A DNA stretch of 64,000 nt from Immersiella caudata (lineage: Eukaryota > Ascomycota > Sordariomycetes > Sordariales > Lasiosphaeriaceae): NCBI GenBank assembly GCA_030512335.1, contig JAULSU010000004.1, positions 1,860,001 to 1,924,000 on the forward strand, read 5' to 3'. Numbering within the stretch: the first letter of the stretch is position 1; every line of letters begins with the position of its first letter. Shown here piece after piece: positions 1-13,852 of the stretch. A model generated the notes under the pieces. That model was not told where the DNA came from, did no database searches, and saw only the letters and a program-made list of their open reading frames with translations. A program made the translations under genes and the position numbers.

Positions 1-1124
1 AACATCGCCAATATAGACGGGGTGCAGTCCGCCAGGGCGGTATGCTTTCCCGCCCTCTTCGCAGTCAGTTGGCCTCGATCCCATGTTCGGTGACATGTGT
101 TGTTACAATATCCAAGAGAAAAAGAAAAATGAAGAAAAGAGCGCTCTGGACGAATTCGAGTGTCAAGAAATCTGGTGGCCACACGTTCCAAGTTGTGCTT
201 GCGCGGAGGGGAGAGGTGGAGGCCGACTGCAAAAGCTGGACGCAATTGGGCGTTTTTAAGCGCCGGCGAGCGAACCTGGGAGGCCGCGCGGGGGCCGTCG
301 CGGCGACCTGAACTGCAACAGCCAACAAGTTTGTACCTTTTGCAGGAAAAATTTTGTGCGCTGCACGAAGCTTATATGAGCTGGAGTTGAAGCTGTCAGC
401 GAGATTGCTCGAGGCAGCTGCTAACTAGCTGCTCCTTCCAGGCTTGAAACCGCGACCTCGATCCAGCCGACTCGCATAAGCCCTCCCTTCTTCCTCACAA
501 AATGACTGGCCTGACGTCGCCTCCAGAGCATTGGGACAAGTAAATGATCCCTCAGCTGTCCTCAAACCCTATCTACTCGACCTTGGCCTGGAAAAAAACG
601 GACAATATTCGCAGCCAGCCAACTGCGCTTGCAGTGTCTCATTCGTCGACTCTATATCCGAGGACTGGATCACCCCGTGCCACGTAAAACTCTGCTGGTT
701 GCACAGACTTCCGATTGCCCCGCTGCACACCATCCAGGCGACAAAGACGGCTCAAGTGGCGCCCAAGCATACGATGGGCTGAATGCGGTACTACACTGCG
801 ACGGTGAGATTTTAGCTTGCCGATTTCCTGCCAAGACGCACATGTTAGAGATGACCAACTCGCTGATAGGGCCTATTGATGTAGTAGCGAATTGTTATTT
901 TTGGTCGTGTGGCTTTGATAGTCTCCCGTCTGGCACAACAATAGAAATAGGCCACCCTGAGTCATCATAGTTGGATACAGTTCTCTGCTCTCTCAGCTCA
1001 CTGTCGTCTTCGCAGTCCTCTTCAACAAAGGGCACGGTTGAGTGCTTTCCCCCACTCCTGGACCCCAATCTCGAACAAAACCCACTTTCCACTTCGTCTT
1101 CACAACACAATCGTGGCGGCCAAA
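1..1124. other. upstream region without a recognised gene
   Basis: I see no ORF here with a recognisable domain, signal peptide or plausible exon chain. The open frames are short, overlap one another on both strands and have no family signature. The last 100 bases are the promoter and 5' UTR of the downstream oxygenase-like gene. The end of a gene lying to the left cannot be excluded. Confidence 0.4.
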
Positions 1125-2069
1125 ATGTCGCAACTTCCCAACATCATCCTCTCTACACAACGTCCCATCGCCAAACCCACCAAAATCCCATCTCTATCCC
1201 CAAAGCTCCCAACCAACTCACCACAGTCCCAACCCCCCCTCACCAACCGCGCCCTCCTCGCCCTCGCCGCCGAAGAGCTCCCCACCTGGCTCGCCGGCCC
1301 CTACGCCATCCTCCTTCAACTAGCCTCCCCCTCCATCGCCCTAGGATCCCACGCCCACTCGCGCTTCACCTCCGATCCCATCTCCCGCTTTCTCCGCACA
1401 GCCGTCTTCATCCTCGCCGTGACACACGGCACACCACAGCAACTCTCCGCTGTAACCGGTATCATCACCAAGCAGCACGCTCACGTCCGCGGCAGAGACT
1501 ACAATGCGCGCAACGCGGAGTTGCAGAAGTGGACGGCGGCGACTTTATTTGTGGCGCAGAGGAAGGGGAGGATGGTTTTTGGAGAAGGCAGCAGGGCGGT
1601 GGGGTTGAGGAGCAGGGAGGAGATGGAGGGGTTGTGTATGGAGTCGGGACGGTTCGCGAGCGTGTTGGATATGCCCGGGGAGATGTGGCCGAGGGGGTTG
1701 GATGAGTTTGAGGAGTATTTTGCGAGGGAGATGGAGAGGATTGAGAGGGAGGGGGTGAGTGCGGTGAGTGCCGAGGTGGGAAAGGTGTTGCTGTTTGGGT
1801 TAGGGCTGCCGTGGTGGTTGGCGTGGGTTATGGTTGGAGTTAGGGTGGTGGTCGCAAGGTGGTTGCCGCAGGGGATGAGGAGGGCGTATGGGTTGGGGGA
1901 TCCGAATGAGTGGGGGATGTGGTTGGGATATTGGACTGTGGTTTGGTGGGCTTGGGGGTTGAATTGGGTAATGCCGGGGTTTGTGAAACGGGGGGTGAAT
2001 AGGGAGATGCTGGGTTTTATGGTGAAGGCTGCGGAGGATATTGAGAGAACGGGGAGGTGGACGATGTGA
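1125..2069 (+). CDS. MpaB/DUF2236-family oxygenase-like protein
   Basis: Single-exon gene of 314 aa. It has the hallmark block of the DUF2236 family, which covers ER-bound MpaB-type oxygenases and latex-clearing proteins: an entry segment with EELPTWLAGPYAILLQLASP, a helix with HGTPQQL, then HAHVRG and YNARNAELQKWTAATLF. Family members use a histidine-coordinated haem or metal for oxidative cleavage. The His residues at HGT and KQHAHVRG are candidates by position only. The C-terminal third has a strongly hydrophobic Trp-rich stretch (WWLAWVMVGVRVV and WLGYWTVVWWAWGLNWV), suggesting membrane association. The ATG at 1125 starts MSQLPN; upstream in-frame codons are not ATG. The substrate is unknown and no biosynthetic partner adjoins it. 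Confidence 0.8.
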   Translation: MSQLPNIILSTQRPIAKPTKIPSLSPKLPTNSPQSQPPLTNRALLALAAEELPTWLAGPYAILLQLASPSIALGSHAHSRFTSDPISRFLRTAVFILAVTHGTPQQLSAVTGIITKQHAHVRGRDYNARNAELQKWTAATLFVAQRKGRMVFGEGSRAVGLRSREEMEGLCMESGRFASVLDMPGEMWPRGLDEFEEYFAREMERIEREGVSAVSAEVGKVLLFGLGLPWWLAWVMVGVRVVVARWLPQGMRRAYGLGDPNEWGMWLGYWTVVWWAWGLNWVMPGFVKRGVNREMLGFMVKAAEDIERTGRWTM

Positions 2070-2427
2070 CGTTTGATGCAAATTGTCTGCGTGAATCTCG
2101 GCCTTTGAGTTAACGAAGATTTTACTGGCTGCTGCTCTTATGATTTGAGTAGCCTGCCTAACCACAACCCCGGGCGAACTGGGGAGGTCTCCTGCTTGGT
2201 ACGCTGCCTGACTTTAAGCGGGGTAGTTGGTAGGCTCCCAGTCACAGAGGATCACAGTGGTAAACGTGTGAATTCTTTGCTCGCTGCTAGCCGAACTTCC
2301 GACACTGGCTGATAAAACTTAGGAGAACAGGTCAAGTGTTGGCAACGAAAGAGGTCAGGTACTACTGGGCTATCCAGACTGAAGAACTTGAATCTCCCCC
2401 AAACCAACTGGAACTAGTGCTTTGGCA

Positions 2428-2862
2428 CTAGGTTGCGTTGGAACAGAAGACGTTGAACTCCTCTCCAAACTGCTTTCGGCACTTAGCATTTGTAAAGACC
2501 TCCTCACTCAGCACCGGGCTTAGGATGCACTGTAGATATAAAGCGTCAGTTTTGGCTGGGCGGATACAGATGCTTGGTCTTGTTATCATGTGCTGCTTGA
2601 TGGGCTCAACGCCCGCAAAGACGCGGTACTCGTCTTTGCCGCCGCTTTGGGTGCAGAATGGCTCAACCATGGTCTCCTTTGTGGCAGGGTTGTTGCAGTT
2701 GCACATTTGGAGTCCACGGCCTGACCAGGGGGTGCCGCCGCCGCCAAAACCGGAGAAGGGGGGGATCCCGGGCGAAGGGTAAAACCCTCCAGCAGGCATG
2801 GGAGCAGCCGAAACCAACTCGCCAAGCCCCAGCGCTAAGATGGCGAGAATGGCGTTCTTCAT
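2428..2862 (-). CDS. small secreted cysteine-containing protein
   Basis: A 144-aa protein opening with a clear signal peptide (MKNAILAILALGLGELVSAA). A Gly/Pro-rich linker follows (about residues 22-48), then a Cys-containing domain with seven cysteines, beginning CNCNN. No database family is recognised. Length, signal and cysteines fit a fungal small secreted protein, so a role outside the cell (effector, antimicrobial or wall protein) is possible but unproven. The odd cysteine number leaves one residue unpaired unless the protein dimerises. It is intronless and convergent with the oxygenase-like gene on its left. Confidence 0.6.
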   Translation of the reverse strand: MKNAILAILALGLGELVSAAPMPAGGFYPSPGIPPFSGFGGGGTPWSGRGLQMCNCNNPATKETMVEPFCTQSGGKDEYRVFAGVEPIKQHMITRPSICIRPAKTDALYLQCILSPVLSEEVFTNAKCRKQFGEEFNVFCSNAT

Positions 2863-2999
2863 CGTTGTACAGGTGTGGCGTTGTACAAGGAACCTAACCT
2901 CGTGGAAACGACTGCAAATGGTGGTATGGGAACCGATAAATCCCCTGTCCCAGTCGCCCTTTATACCAAGGTGACATGTTCAAACGCTCCTAGGCAGCC

Positions 3000-4099
3000 A
3001 TGGCATCATATCCACCAAAATACTCAGAGCTTGCACAAGACGCCACACTCTCCGACCAAAGCGGTGCATACGAAGAAGACCTACCCGGGACCCGAAGAAA
3101 ATGGACCACCGCGCGATGGACCGTCCTCCTCTTCACCTCCCTCGTATCCACCAACATCCTGACCGGAATCATCGCCACTAAAGCCGCGCATTCCCACCAC
3201 GCTGCCCAAGCCTTCGTGCCGCCGTATGGCATACCGCCTTTCTTCAACAACATCTCCCTCAATCTCAACCCCCAGGAAATCTACGCGCCGCTATACGACA
3301 GATCACACAGCCTCTATCGCAAGCATGACTCACCGGAAACGGAGGTTGCTTGGCGGGAGCTTACACAGCTTGGTTTGTTTTTTTCTTCTTCGTAGCCATC
3401 GGGATGATTCTGGATGGTGAACTAACGTGGACGGGCTAGATTCTGGGCTTCTATTGCTACCGAAAGAGCAGGCCGCGCAGGTGGGCATCGACCCGACGAG
3501 GCATGCGTACTGGGACGATCCCGGGCAGGGGCTTGTCGGGTATCCAGTTAGACTGGAGGCGACGTATCAGTTGCATTGCTTGGTATGCAGCCTCTATTTG
3601 CTCTTTGACTTTTTTTTTTTTTTTTTTTTTTATGAATAAGCAGAAAGAAAGGGAAAGAAACGAGCTAACTCGGTGTGTGCTCCCTACGGCACCTTTAGAA
3701 CCTGCTACGCCGCTTCTCGTACTTCCACTACAACTACACCAATGAATAAGACGCACCGCTAAAAGGCGTGCCATTTCACTACAGGAGGATACACGTCGGT
3801 GCGTTCACACTTCCCTGGTTGGAATACCGGAAACAAAAGAAACCGCTGACACCTTAACCCTCCCCTCAACAGACCACTGTGTAGATTACCTCCGCAATCG
3901 CTTGATGTGTCTCTCGGATATGGGTCTAATTCCTTATTTTTGGTACGAAAATGACGGAGATTTGGTCGGAGACATGTCGCGGACCTTTACCTGTCGCAAC
4001 TATGAGTCTGTGAGGCAATTTGTCAAGGCGAACGCGCAAAAGGCCGACGGGAGGGTCAAGCCGAAGGAGTGGGATTATGTCTTGTATGACTACATATGA
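3000..4099 (+). pseudogene. UstYa-like (DUF3328) oxidase gene with in-frame stop
   Basis: Four exons can be joined: 3000-3372, 3440-3582, 3699-3798 and 3873-4099. The product has a cytosolic N-terminus, one membrane helix (ARWTVLLFTSLVSTNILTGI), then the DUF3328 core with QLHC, HVDHC (the family's HxxHC motif) and CVDYLRNRLMCLSDM. UstYa proteins catalyse oxidative cyclisation of ribosomal peptides and related modifications. Codon 3747-3749 in exon 3 is TAA, between NYTNE and DAPLKG, and conserved residues continue on both sides, so a full-length product needs readthrough or the gene is dead. No intron of credible length removes it. Intron 2 holds a run of about 20 T. No peptide precursor or UstYb partner is adjacent. 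Confidence 0.75.
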
Positions 4100-4228
4100 C
4101 GGAAGCTACCATCTGATACCTGTGTTTTTGATACGTAGCGCTTATTCATGGCTGCAAGCCATGAAGTCAAGATCCAAATGCCATGTGGAGGATCGGTCAT
4201 AGCTGGGATCCCTGTAGCCGCAACAATC

Positions 4229-6031
4229 TCAAGGCCGAAAGTAGGTGCAATCCCCGTAGTCCACCAGCTGCTGGATCACCATGACGAGAATCAACACAAA
4301 AAAGACCCACTCAGAAATAAACATGAAAAAGTCATAGGCATCAATGGAATGCCCCTTTGCCGTACTTGAAGGATTCAACAATCTCTTAGCCCACCCCTTT
4401 GCCGACTCCAGACGCTTTTCCACTCCCTCGCCACAGGCCTTGATGAAGAGATGGTAGATCCCACCCAAAACCCACAGACACACCAAAAGCACAAGACCGT
4501 AGATATTTTTGGCCACGGTAGTCGCGAAGGCGCTCACGCAGCTGAAGACGAGCCAGACGATGAAAAAGTTCTTCCACACCCGTCGCGTCTCGGTGCCAGT
4601 GTGGAACTTTGAGATGATACCGATGATGACGAGCGAGGAGAGACCGATAGCCCAGTGTAGGATGCCGAGGGTGAGGCGGTTCAGGGGGCGCCTTCGGCCT
4701 GTCAGCTCGACGCTAGGGAACCGAGATACGATGACTTCGGTGTTGGCGGAGGAATGATGGCTCTTTGCGTCATCCTCGTCGTTGGCCTCCTCAGCAACAA
4801 CCTCTTTTTCTTCGGCGAGGACAGGCGTCTTGTTTGCTGCGGACTGGCCCTCTCCTGACTCAATTTTCTCAACTTTCGTGGGTGGTTTCTCTTCGACGCC
4901 TCCGTTGGTCAGATCGTCCACGGGTCGACTGTCCAGAGGCTCGGGTATCTCTGGGGGCAGCCTCCCGACAACGCAACGTCGTGGAATACTGTGCCCCTGG
5001 CGGATGGTGGCCTCGTCGAGGATGTCGGACTGGACAATGTAGAGTGCGCCGTACCTCGGTATGGCGAAGCTGTCCGAAAAGCGGTTAGGAGGTCGTCCCT
5101 ACGGGGTTCAGTTTAGGGAAGCGGCTTACTTGGCAAAGAAGTTGACAATGCTCATGACGAGATAGGGCACAACCGTGAGGCCAAACGCCGTGAAGCCATA
5201 ACGCTCCAGCTGGTCGCCCCGAGTCCTGTACAGAGTGATACCTGCGGAGATGGCCTGCACGACAGCTGCGATGGGTTGGAAGAGACTGTACTCGGCTCCG
5301 AGTGGCATCTCCGGGAGTTTGAAGTTCGACGGTGCTCGGGCAGGTGTGGTTCCGGGCAGAGATGCACCCGATGGCGTGTCGGTCTTGACGGGTGGCTCAA
5401 CCTTGACGTCCCAGGGCACAAAAGCCCATCCATAGCCCTCCGGAAGCTCGCGACCCCCGAAAATGTTGAAGTTCTCGTCGGGACGTCTGAATCGTAGCCA
5501 TCGTTTGTGCTGTTTTTCTCCGTCTTCGGATTCTGTGGCAATGCGATAGCTGTGCTCTTCGTCAACTGGGACATTCACGCCTTTGCCAATGTACCCCTTG
5601 GTGTCTTTGGGGTTTGGAAGCCAGTTTGCTTCTCGGCAAGCGGTCACCAGAGCACCGGCCTTGTGGGCCGTTTCGAGGCTATCATCTGGGAGCGTGATGA
5701 AGGGGAAGTCCTTGGTAACGCCTACGCTCCATTGCGCAATCGACTCGAGGGCGTACCCCACGCCGAGGACAGGGTAGCACAGACTATCAATGACAACCTT
5801 CACCGTGGCCCTCGTAGGCGCTCCGGCAGGGACTCGAGTGCTGGCGGCATGCGCAAGGTAATTGATGAAGAAGAATACGGCAATGTCCATGGCGCTGGCG
5901 GGGAAGCAAACCAGATTCGGCTTTCCGTGGTCGGTGACGCCGGGCCCTTCCACGACGACTCTGTCCTCGGGCGCCGGTGTCGGCGCTGATCTGGCCCCGG
6001 CCGCGTACAGAGCCAAGGTGGCGAGCAGCAT
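4229..6031 (-). CDS. polytopic membrane protein of unknown function
   Basis: Two exons (6031-5130 and 5069-4229, 60-nt intron) encode about 580 aa. I chose the ATG at 6031 because it begins a signal-like segment (MLLATLALYAAGARSA); an in-frame ATG at 6139 would add 36 residues. About eight hydrophobic helices are visible: two near the N-terminus (FFFINYLAHAA and SLCYPVLGVGYAL), two before the splice site, and four in the C-terminal half. These flank a large soluble loop and a Glu/Asp-rich stretch. The two halves share one frame after splicing, which supports one gene. I do not recognise the family. The topology suggests a fungal-specific membrane protein and no transport motif is visible. Confidence 0.65.
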
Positions 6032-6614
6032 GTTGGAAGGATGCTCCCAAAAAAAGGACGGGACTTCCGGAGAGGGTGGATCCAAATGACGGGAAGATGG
6101 GATGAAGCCAGAACAAATTGTGAGGGGTTGCACTTGCATTCTTAAAGCGGAACTGGATCCCCCACCTCCAGAGCCTTCCCGACCCCAAAGCGGAAGGGAC
6201 GATACCTAAGGCACCAGAATCATGCCGTCCGCGGAGCATGTGAAATCAAACCAGGCAAGGCTCCCGAAATTATTGGCATCCAGTCGACCAAAGAGTGAGA
6301 CATTCGGCGCCAAGACCTGCGGAGTGCCCCCCTCGAAGCCCAATCCGACCCGCTGCGGCTGTCCTGTCGGTCCGCCACTGCATTTGCAGCCTGCACGTCG
6401 TGGCTTCCAATCAACGAACCCTCTTTGCATTAGCACCTGGCGGGGAGTTCCGTAGGACAGCATCTCTCGGCGATCATTCCCAAATTGAAATATGCATATC
6501 GTCTGTCGCCGGTATCCTAACGACGCTGAATCGCCAGTCTCGACTCTCATATTGACATCAATATGACCAACCCAACAGCAACGCCCTCTCAGCGACCACG
6601 AGATACGAACACAT

Positions 6615-9183
<2,569 letters not shown>

Positions 9184-10099
9184 ATGTCTACCAGCAGCGC
9201 ATCGATTCTTGACAGGGTTTGGGCAGGATTGAGCGTGTTCAAGTGGGATCCCCCGCTCGATGCGCTCCCCAACATGGAGGATCGGCTGATCGACGTTGGT
9301 CCGATTCTGCGAGGGACTAGCTGCTCGGACCAAAAGCAGTCATCCTTCTTTTCGAGGCTTCCCCTTGAGATTCGACACCACATCTACCCATTTGTCCTTC
9401 CTAAGGAGAGACGCATTTGGGTTCGACCAAGCCCGCACCGACGGCGAATTCTGCCGAACGCCCGAAATACGCCCGTCTTCATTGACCACTTTCCCTGCAC
9501 GACACCGCCGTCGACTCTTACGTGGTCTGGACGCCGGAGAGCGGGGTACTGCGTCCCCCCTAGACACTTTGGCTTCTTCGAAAAAACCAAAGCTCATCGT
9601 ACCGTGCCACATACCGACACACTCTTTTTAATGAGGACTTGTCAGAGGGTGTGAGTGGGCCCCACTTCTTCGTCTTGCGCGCCTGACGGCTGGGTGAAAC
9701 AGGTACCTGGAGCTCTGCGATATTTGCACCTTTGCCTTCCAGGACACAAGAGCGCTGAACGCATTCCTCGATGCATACCCAAACTTCCCATTGCGGCACA
9801 TCCAGGTCCTTCTCTACGCGTGGAGGAGCCTGTACAGCATACCGACGTGGAAGACTCCACCTGGAGACGATTTTACAGATAGGATGGTTCGGTCTTGGAT
9901 GGACACAGCGCTCAAGCTAAACTCGGCCTGTCAACGCATCTCGGGCTTGACGTCGCTCCTGATAACACTTCACGAGCACCAAATTGGTTGTCACTTTGAG
10001 CACCCCGAAAAGGTTATCGCGGCTCTGGAGATTGTCGATGCTGCACCTTGTCTGTACGCCGAGATTCTAGGAAACGAAAGCATAAGGCGACTTCGCTGA
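9184..10099 (+). CDS. LPLEIR-type (2EXR/DUF7730-like) fungal protein
   Basis: Two exons (9184-9650 and 9703-10099, 52-nt intron with GTGAGT donor) encode 287 aa. The diagnostic block is FSRLPLEIRHHIYPFVLP, the short N-terminal motif of a very large family of fungal proteins often annotated 2EXR, DUF7730 or F-box-like. After the splice the chain continues YLELCDICTFAFQ and then HIQVLLYAWRSLYS, as in relatives. The start ATG 9184 gives MSTSSASILDRVW. The motif resembles an F-box helix, so a protein-interaction role is possible. The function is unknown. Confidence 0.7.
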
Positions 10100-10158
10100 G
10101 AGGCCGGTAAAGATGCTCGGGAATGAGGACGAACCCGGCGAACCCTCGACGACTTTGG

Positions 10159-10989
10159 CTACCCTGATACCTGGGCGTCTTTGGTCTTCTGATCCAAAAC
10201 AACAAACCCCTCGGTCTTTCGCCACGCATAGTCTATCAACTCAGCCACCCGCTTCGCCGCCGGCTCACCAAACTTCAGTTTGATCACATACAGGCTGGCA
10301 TCCATGCCGCAACTCACACCGCCGCTGCTGATTATGTGGACGCCCTCAGCATTCACACCCGAGTCCACAAACCGCGCAGCCACCACAGTCCCTGGCTTAT
10401 GGCCGGTTTTGGCGGCAGCGGCCTGCACTCTTTTCTTGAGCTCCTCGTACGACAGCCAATGCGTCGTGCACAGACGGTCGTTGAACACGCCCATTGTTCC
10501 GAGAAAGATGGCTCCGGTGCAGATGGAGCTATTTGAACTATTAGCATCCTGTGGCAGAACTGCAGAGCGACCGTGTTACAGCAAGATCTTGCGGTCAGCG
10601 GCCGAGGAGCATCCCAGCTTCGGGTACGCTGCGATTAGCCTCATGAACGGGCCGTCGACTTTGGCTGCCTGCGCCGCAACTGGGTCGCCTGTGCCCCCCG
10701 GGACGACTAGGATGTCATAATCGTGCAGGTTGGCGATGAGATCGTCATCGAGCGGGATGTCGCGCTGTAGTGATCAGTTTTCAAGAAACCTGACCCGCAA
10801 GGGGGCGAAAGAGGTCAGGCACACCTTCACGATTGCGCCCTCTTGAGCGGTTGTGAGATCGGTCTCGGAGGCTACCGTAATCCTGAAGGCATTCCCGTCG
10901 TTGGCCTTTTGGAGAATCTCGTAAGGGCCGTTCATGTCGAGGGTGTTGAACCCGGGGAAGAGGATGAGGAGGATGTTTTGCAAAGCCAT
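10159..10989 (-). CDS. DJ-1/PfpI-family protein (class I glutamine amidotransferase-like)
   Basis: Three exons (10989-10825, 10764-10580, 10537-10159) give 242 aa, typical for fungal DJ-1/PfpI proteins. The N-terminal strand ILLILFPGFNTLDMNGPYEIL, then DYDILVVPGGTGDP, and the nucleophile elbow SSICTGAIFLG with the catalytic cysteine are all present. The following THWLSYEELKK matches the usual AT-T-HW block. Members act as glyoxalase III, isonitrile hydratase, protease or chaperone, so the exact activity cannot be assigned. Intron 2 would be only 42 nt, the least certain join, though it restores the frame exactly at the active-site Cys. Confidence 0.85.
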
Positions 10990-12448
10990 GACTACGTGTT
11001 ATTTGGAGGGATCTGATGGCCTGATTCCGGTGTTGACCAGGACGCCACTACGGGGAAGACATCAGCATTATTTGTCACAAGCATCTCAGCTAACCCCATC
11101 ACACGGATGGCTACATGTGCATGGCGTACCTCGTCGGACATTGCGGAGTCGCAAAATTTTGATCGCCCTCTATGGATTCGGAGAGTCGAGCTGAACATTG
11201 TGGCTGGCTGAGCGGCGTCGATCAGTGGACCGCAGCAGCGGAATTGGAGGCGCCGACCTATCGCTGGGGCCACTTCATCAAGCCACTTCAAGCACTAGGG
11301 GCAACAGTGCAGCATTGAGAGAACGTCGTTTCCTATCTGTTTTCAAATGTTGTCATCGCGGACCCGTAACGAAGACTGGCCTCCCTGCAGGTCGGCCTCA
11401 TCTAGTCGGTGTTGGCCACGCTGCTCGGCGAAGAGACCCGATGCACCGGCCGAGCAGACAATTTGTAAGACATGGCTTTTGTCAATATTGACTGGTACCT
11501 CCTTGCTCCTGAACTGAAAGTTTCGATGGGCAGACTGATGCCACCGCACAGTACCAACCTCGTCGGTCGTGACGACGCCTTGCTCTCAAAATCTTGCATT
11601 CAAATGTTCGACATCTTATCGCGGGCCCGCCCTTGAAACGAATGACACCTCCCCAGAAGGGTTGAGCACCGACATCACGACGGGCTAGAGCTTACGGCAC
11701 AGCTACCATTGCAGATTTTTTGATGGATGGGAATTAATACCGCTGAGAGGGGTCACTCGGATGACATTGAGCGCCGGGGATTCCTGCATTACCACGAGCG
11801 AGCAAACATTCCGAGGCCCCACTGGACGGGCTCTCGTTCACCTTGACTCTGGCGCACGTGTGCGGCGAGGCAATATATCCGAGGTCGCTAAGGAGTTGCC
11901 AAATCAGGCAGGCCGCCGTTGAAGCGAACCGATTGCCGAGGAACATCGACTGAAAACACTATAAAGCATACTATAAATACAAGCCGACGGTCACGAACGC
12001 CAAGGACTCCTTCTCACCTGGTGAAAGGTTGTGACGCCCGCCGCAGAGGACCGCGCCTCCACCCACCTCGTGTTGTGAGGCTTGGCCTAACCCGGTCCCT
12101 TCACAGATCCCACGCCGCAAGTAGGGCTGGACTCATGATGCGGGATATGCACTCGAAATGAAGCGCTGCGACACTTGCACCTCCAAACATCCTGTCTTCG
12201 CCTTCGCAGGCGGCCTTTCACCCCACTATCACAATCCAATGGGGGAGGTTGACAAGCCCGATTTTGACAAGGAGAGACAAGGAGAAATCGGACCTTCCCG
12301 AATGCGCCAAGCATGTCAAATGGAAAGGGTCTAACCGGCATGTTTGACAACAATATAAAGGCTGGCTCGGAACCCGGTCTTGAAGCCCAAGATAGATGAA
12401 GCCGAGCAGCAGATATTGGCACTAATTGACCATCCAATCTCCCTCATC
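10990..12448. other. intergenic region, no gene recognised
   Basis: About 1.4 kb with only short, mutually overlapping frames on both strands and no domain, signal peptide or splice-consistent chain. A TATA-like ATATAAAG lies near 12351, about 100 bp upstream of the protease start and probably part of its promoter. Confidence 0.4.
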
Positions 12449-13623
12449 ATGCATTTCTCCTCCCTCATTACCGCTGCTCTGGGAGTCCCCGCTGTCCTCG
12501 CGGGAACTACCGGCCGAGCTGGCCGCCCGTCCCTCCGCTTCGGCTGCGGAGCCCCTGATCCGACCGCGGAGCAACTCGAGGTCGCTGCCTCTCTCGCCGC
12601 CAAGGAGGGCCGCAAGTCGGGGGATTCCGAGGCTGAGACCCTCAAGGTCGACGTCTACTTCCACGTCGTCGCCTCCTCCACCGAGCTCTCCGATGGCTAT
12701 CTCACCGCAAGCCCCCCATCTCCCCTTTCTTTCCCTCTAGAAACCCCAACTAACCAGTGCTCAGGAGAAAATGCTCGCCGACCAATTCACCGTCCTCCAA
12801 GACACCTTCGCCCCCTCGGGCCTGCACTTCACCCTCAAAAACACCACCTTCACCCTCCACGAGTCCTGGTCCCACGACGGCGACGAGCTCGCCATGAAGC
12901 GCGCCCTCCGCCAAGGAAGCTACAAAACCCTCAACATCTACTTCCTCAAAGACCTCAACGGCTACTTTGGCTACTGCTACTTCCCCGACAACATCACCTA
13001 CGGCACCGACGACTTTTACTACGACGGGTGCAGCGTGCTGTGGACGACCGTACCAGGCGGGCCCGAGACGAACTATAACTTGGGGTATACCGTCACGCAT
13101 GAGGTCGGGCATTGGTTTGGGTTGTATCATACCTTCCAGGGCGGGTGCGATGGGGATGGAGACTATGTGAGTGATACGCCCGCGCAGGGGAGTCCGACTA
13201 GTGGGTGTCCCGTGGGGAGGGATTCGTGCCCGGATTTGGAGGGGCTGGATCCGATTACGAACTTTATGGATTATTCGTACGAGTGAGTTGTCCCTTTCTT
13301 CGTTTGCTCCCTGTTGTGTTTAGCCCCTGATTTGGTCCCTTGTGTGGGGTGGTTTGTTTGGGATCCACTTTACCCCTGAATGGACAAAGACGCTGATGAG
13401 TTTGAACAGTACATGCTACGAGGAGTTCACGTCCGGTCAGGCCGATCGCATTCAGAGCTATTGGAAGCAGTATCGTAAGTATGCCACTGAGGGGGATGCT
13501 GTGCCGGTGGAGGCGCCTGTTGAGCCTGTTGCCCCTGTCGAGCCTGTGCCTGTCGAGCCTGTGCCCGTCGAGCCTGTGCCTGTCGAGCCTCTGCCTGTCG
13601 AGCCCGTCGAGCCTGTTGCTTAG
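12449..13623 (+). CDS. secreted M43 (pappalysin/cytophagalysin-type) metalloprotease
   Basis: Three exons (12449-12706, 12765-13282, 13410-13623) encode 329 aa. There is a signal peptide (MHFSSLITAALGVPAVLAG), a propeptide region, then the zinc site HEVGHWFGLYH (HExxHxxGxxH) and the downstream Met-turn region ITNFMDYS, as in fungal extracellular M43B proteases. Secreted relatives degrade protein substrates and some act in pathogenicity or nutrition. The first intron has a GC donor (GCAAGC) and an AG acceptor, the only way to join the frames there. The C-terminus is an unusual tail of PVE/P repeats (about 13500-13620, near-perfect 15-bp periodicity), possibly a wall-anchoring or spacer segment. 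Confidence 0.9.
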
Positions 13624-13852
13624 AGCGGACTTTCCGCTGTGTGAGAGTCAATTGTGAGCAGATGATAGGGCCGGATTTTGCATGGGTTCTCAGGATTTCG
13701 AGTTCTCGATTGGATACCTAGGTTTTGATTCTGCCGCGTTGGGATGCATTTCGTGCAGGGTCTCGTTGGATATAGCGCCCGGATAAGGTCTCTAGAGAGA
13801 TTAGAGCCAGACATGTATGCATCGAAGAGGTAGCCCGCAATATTCATCACTT

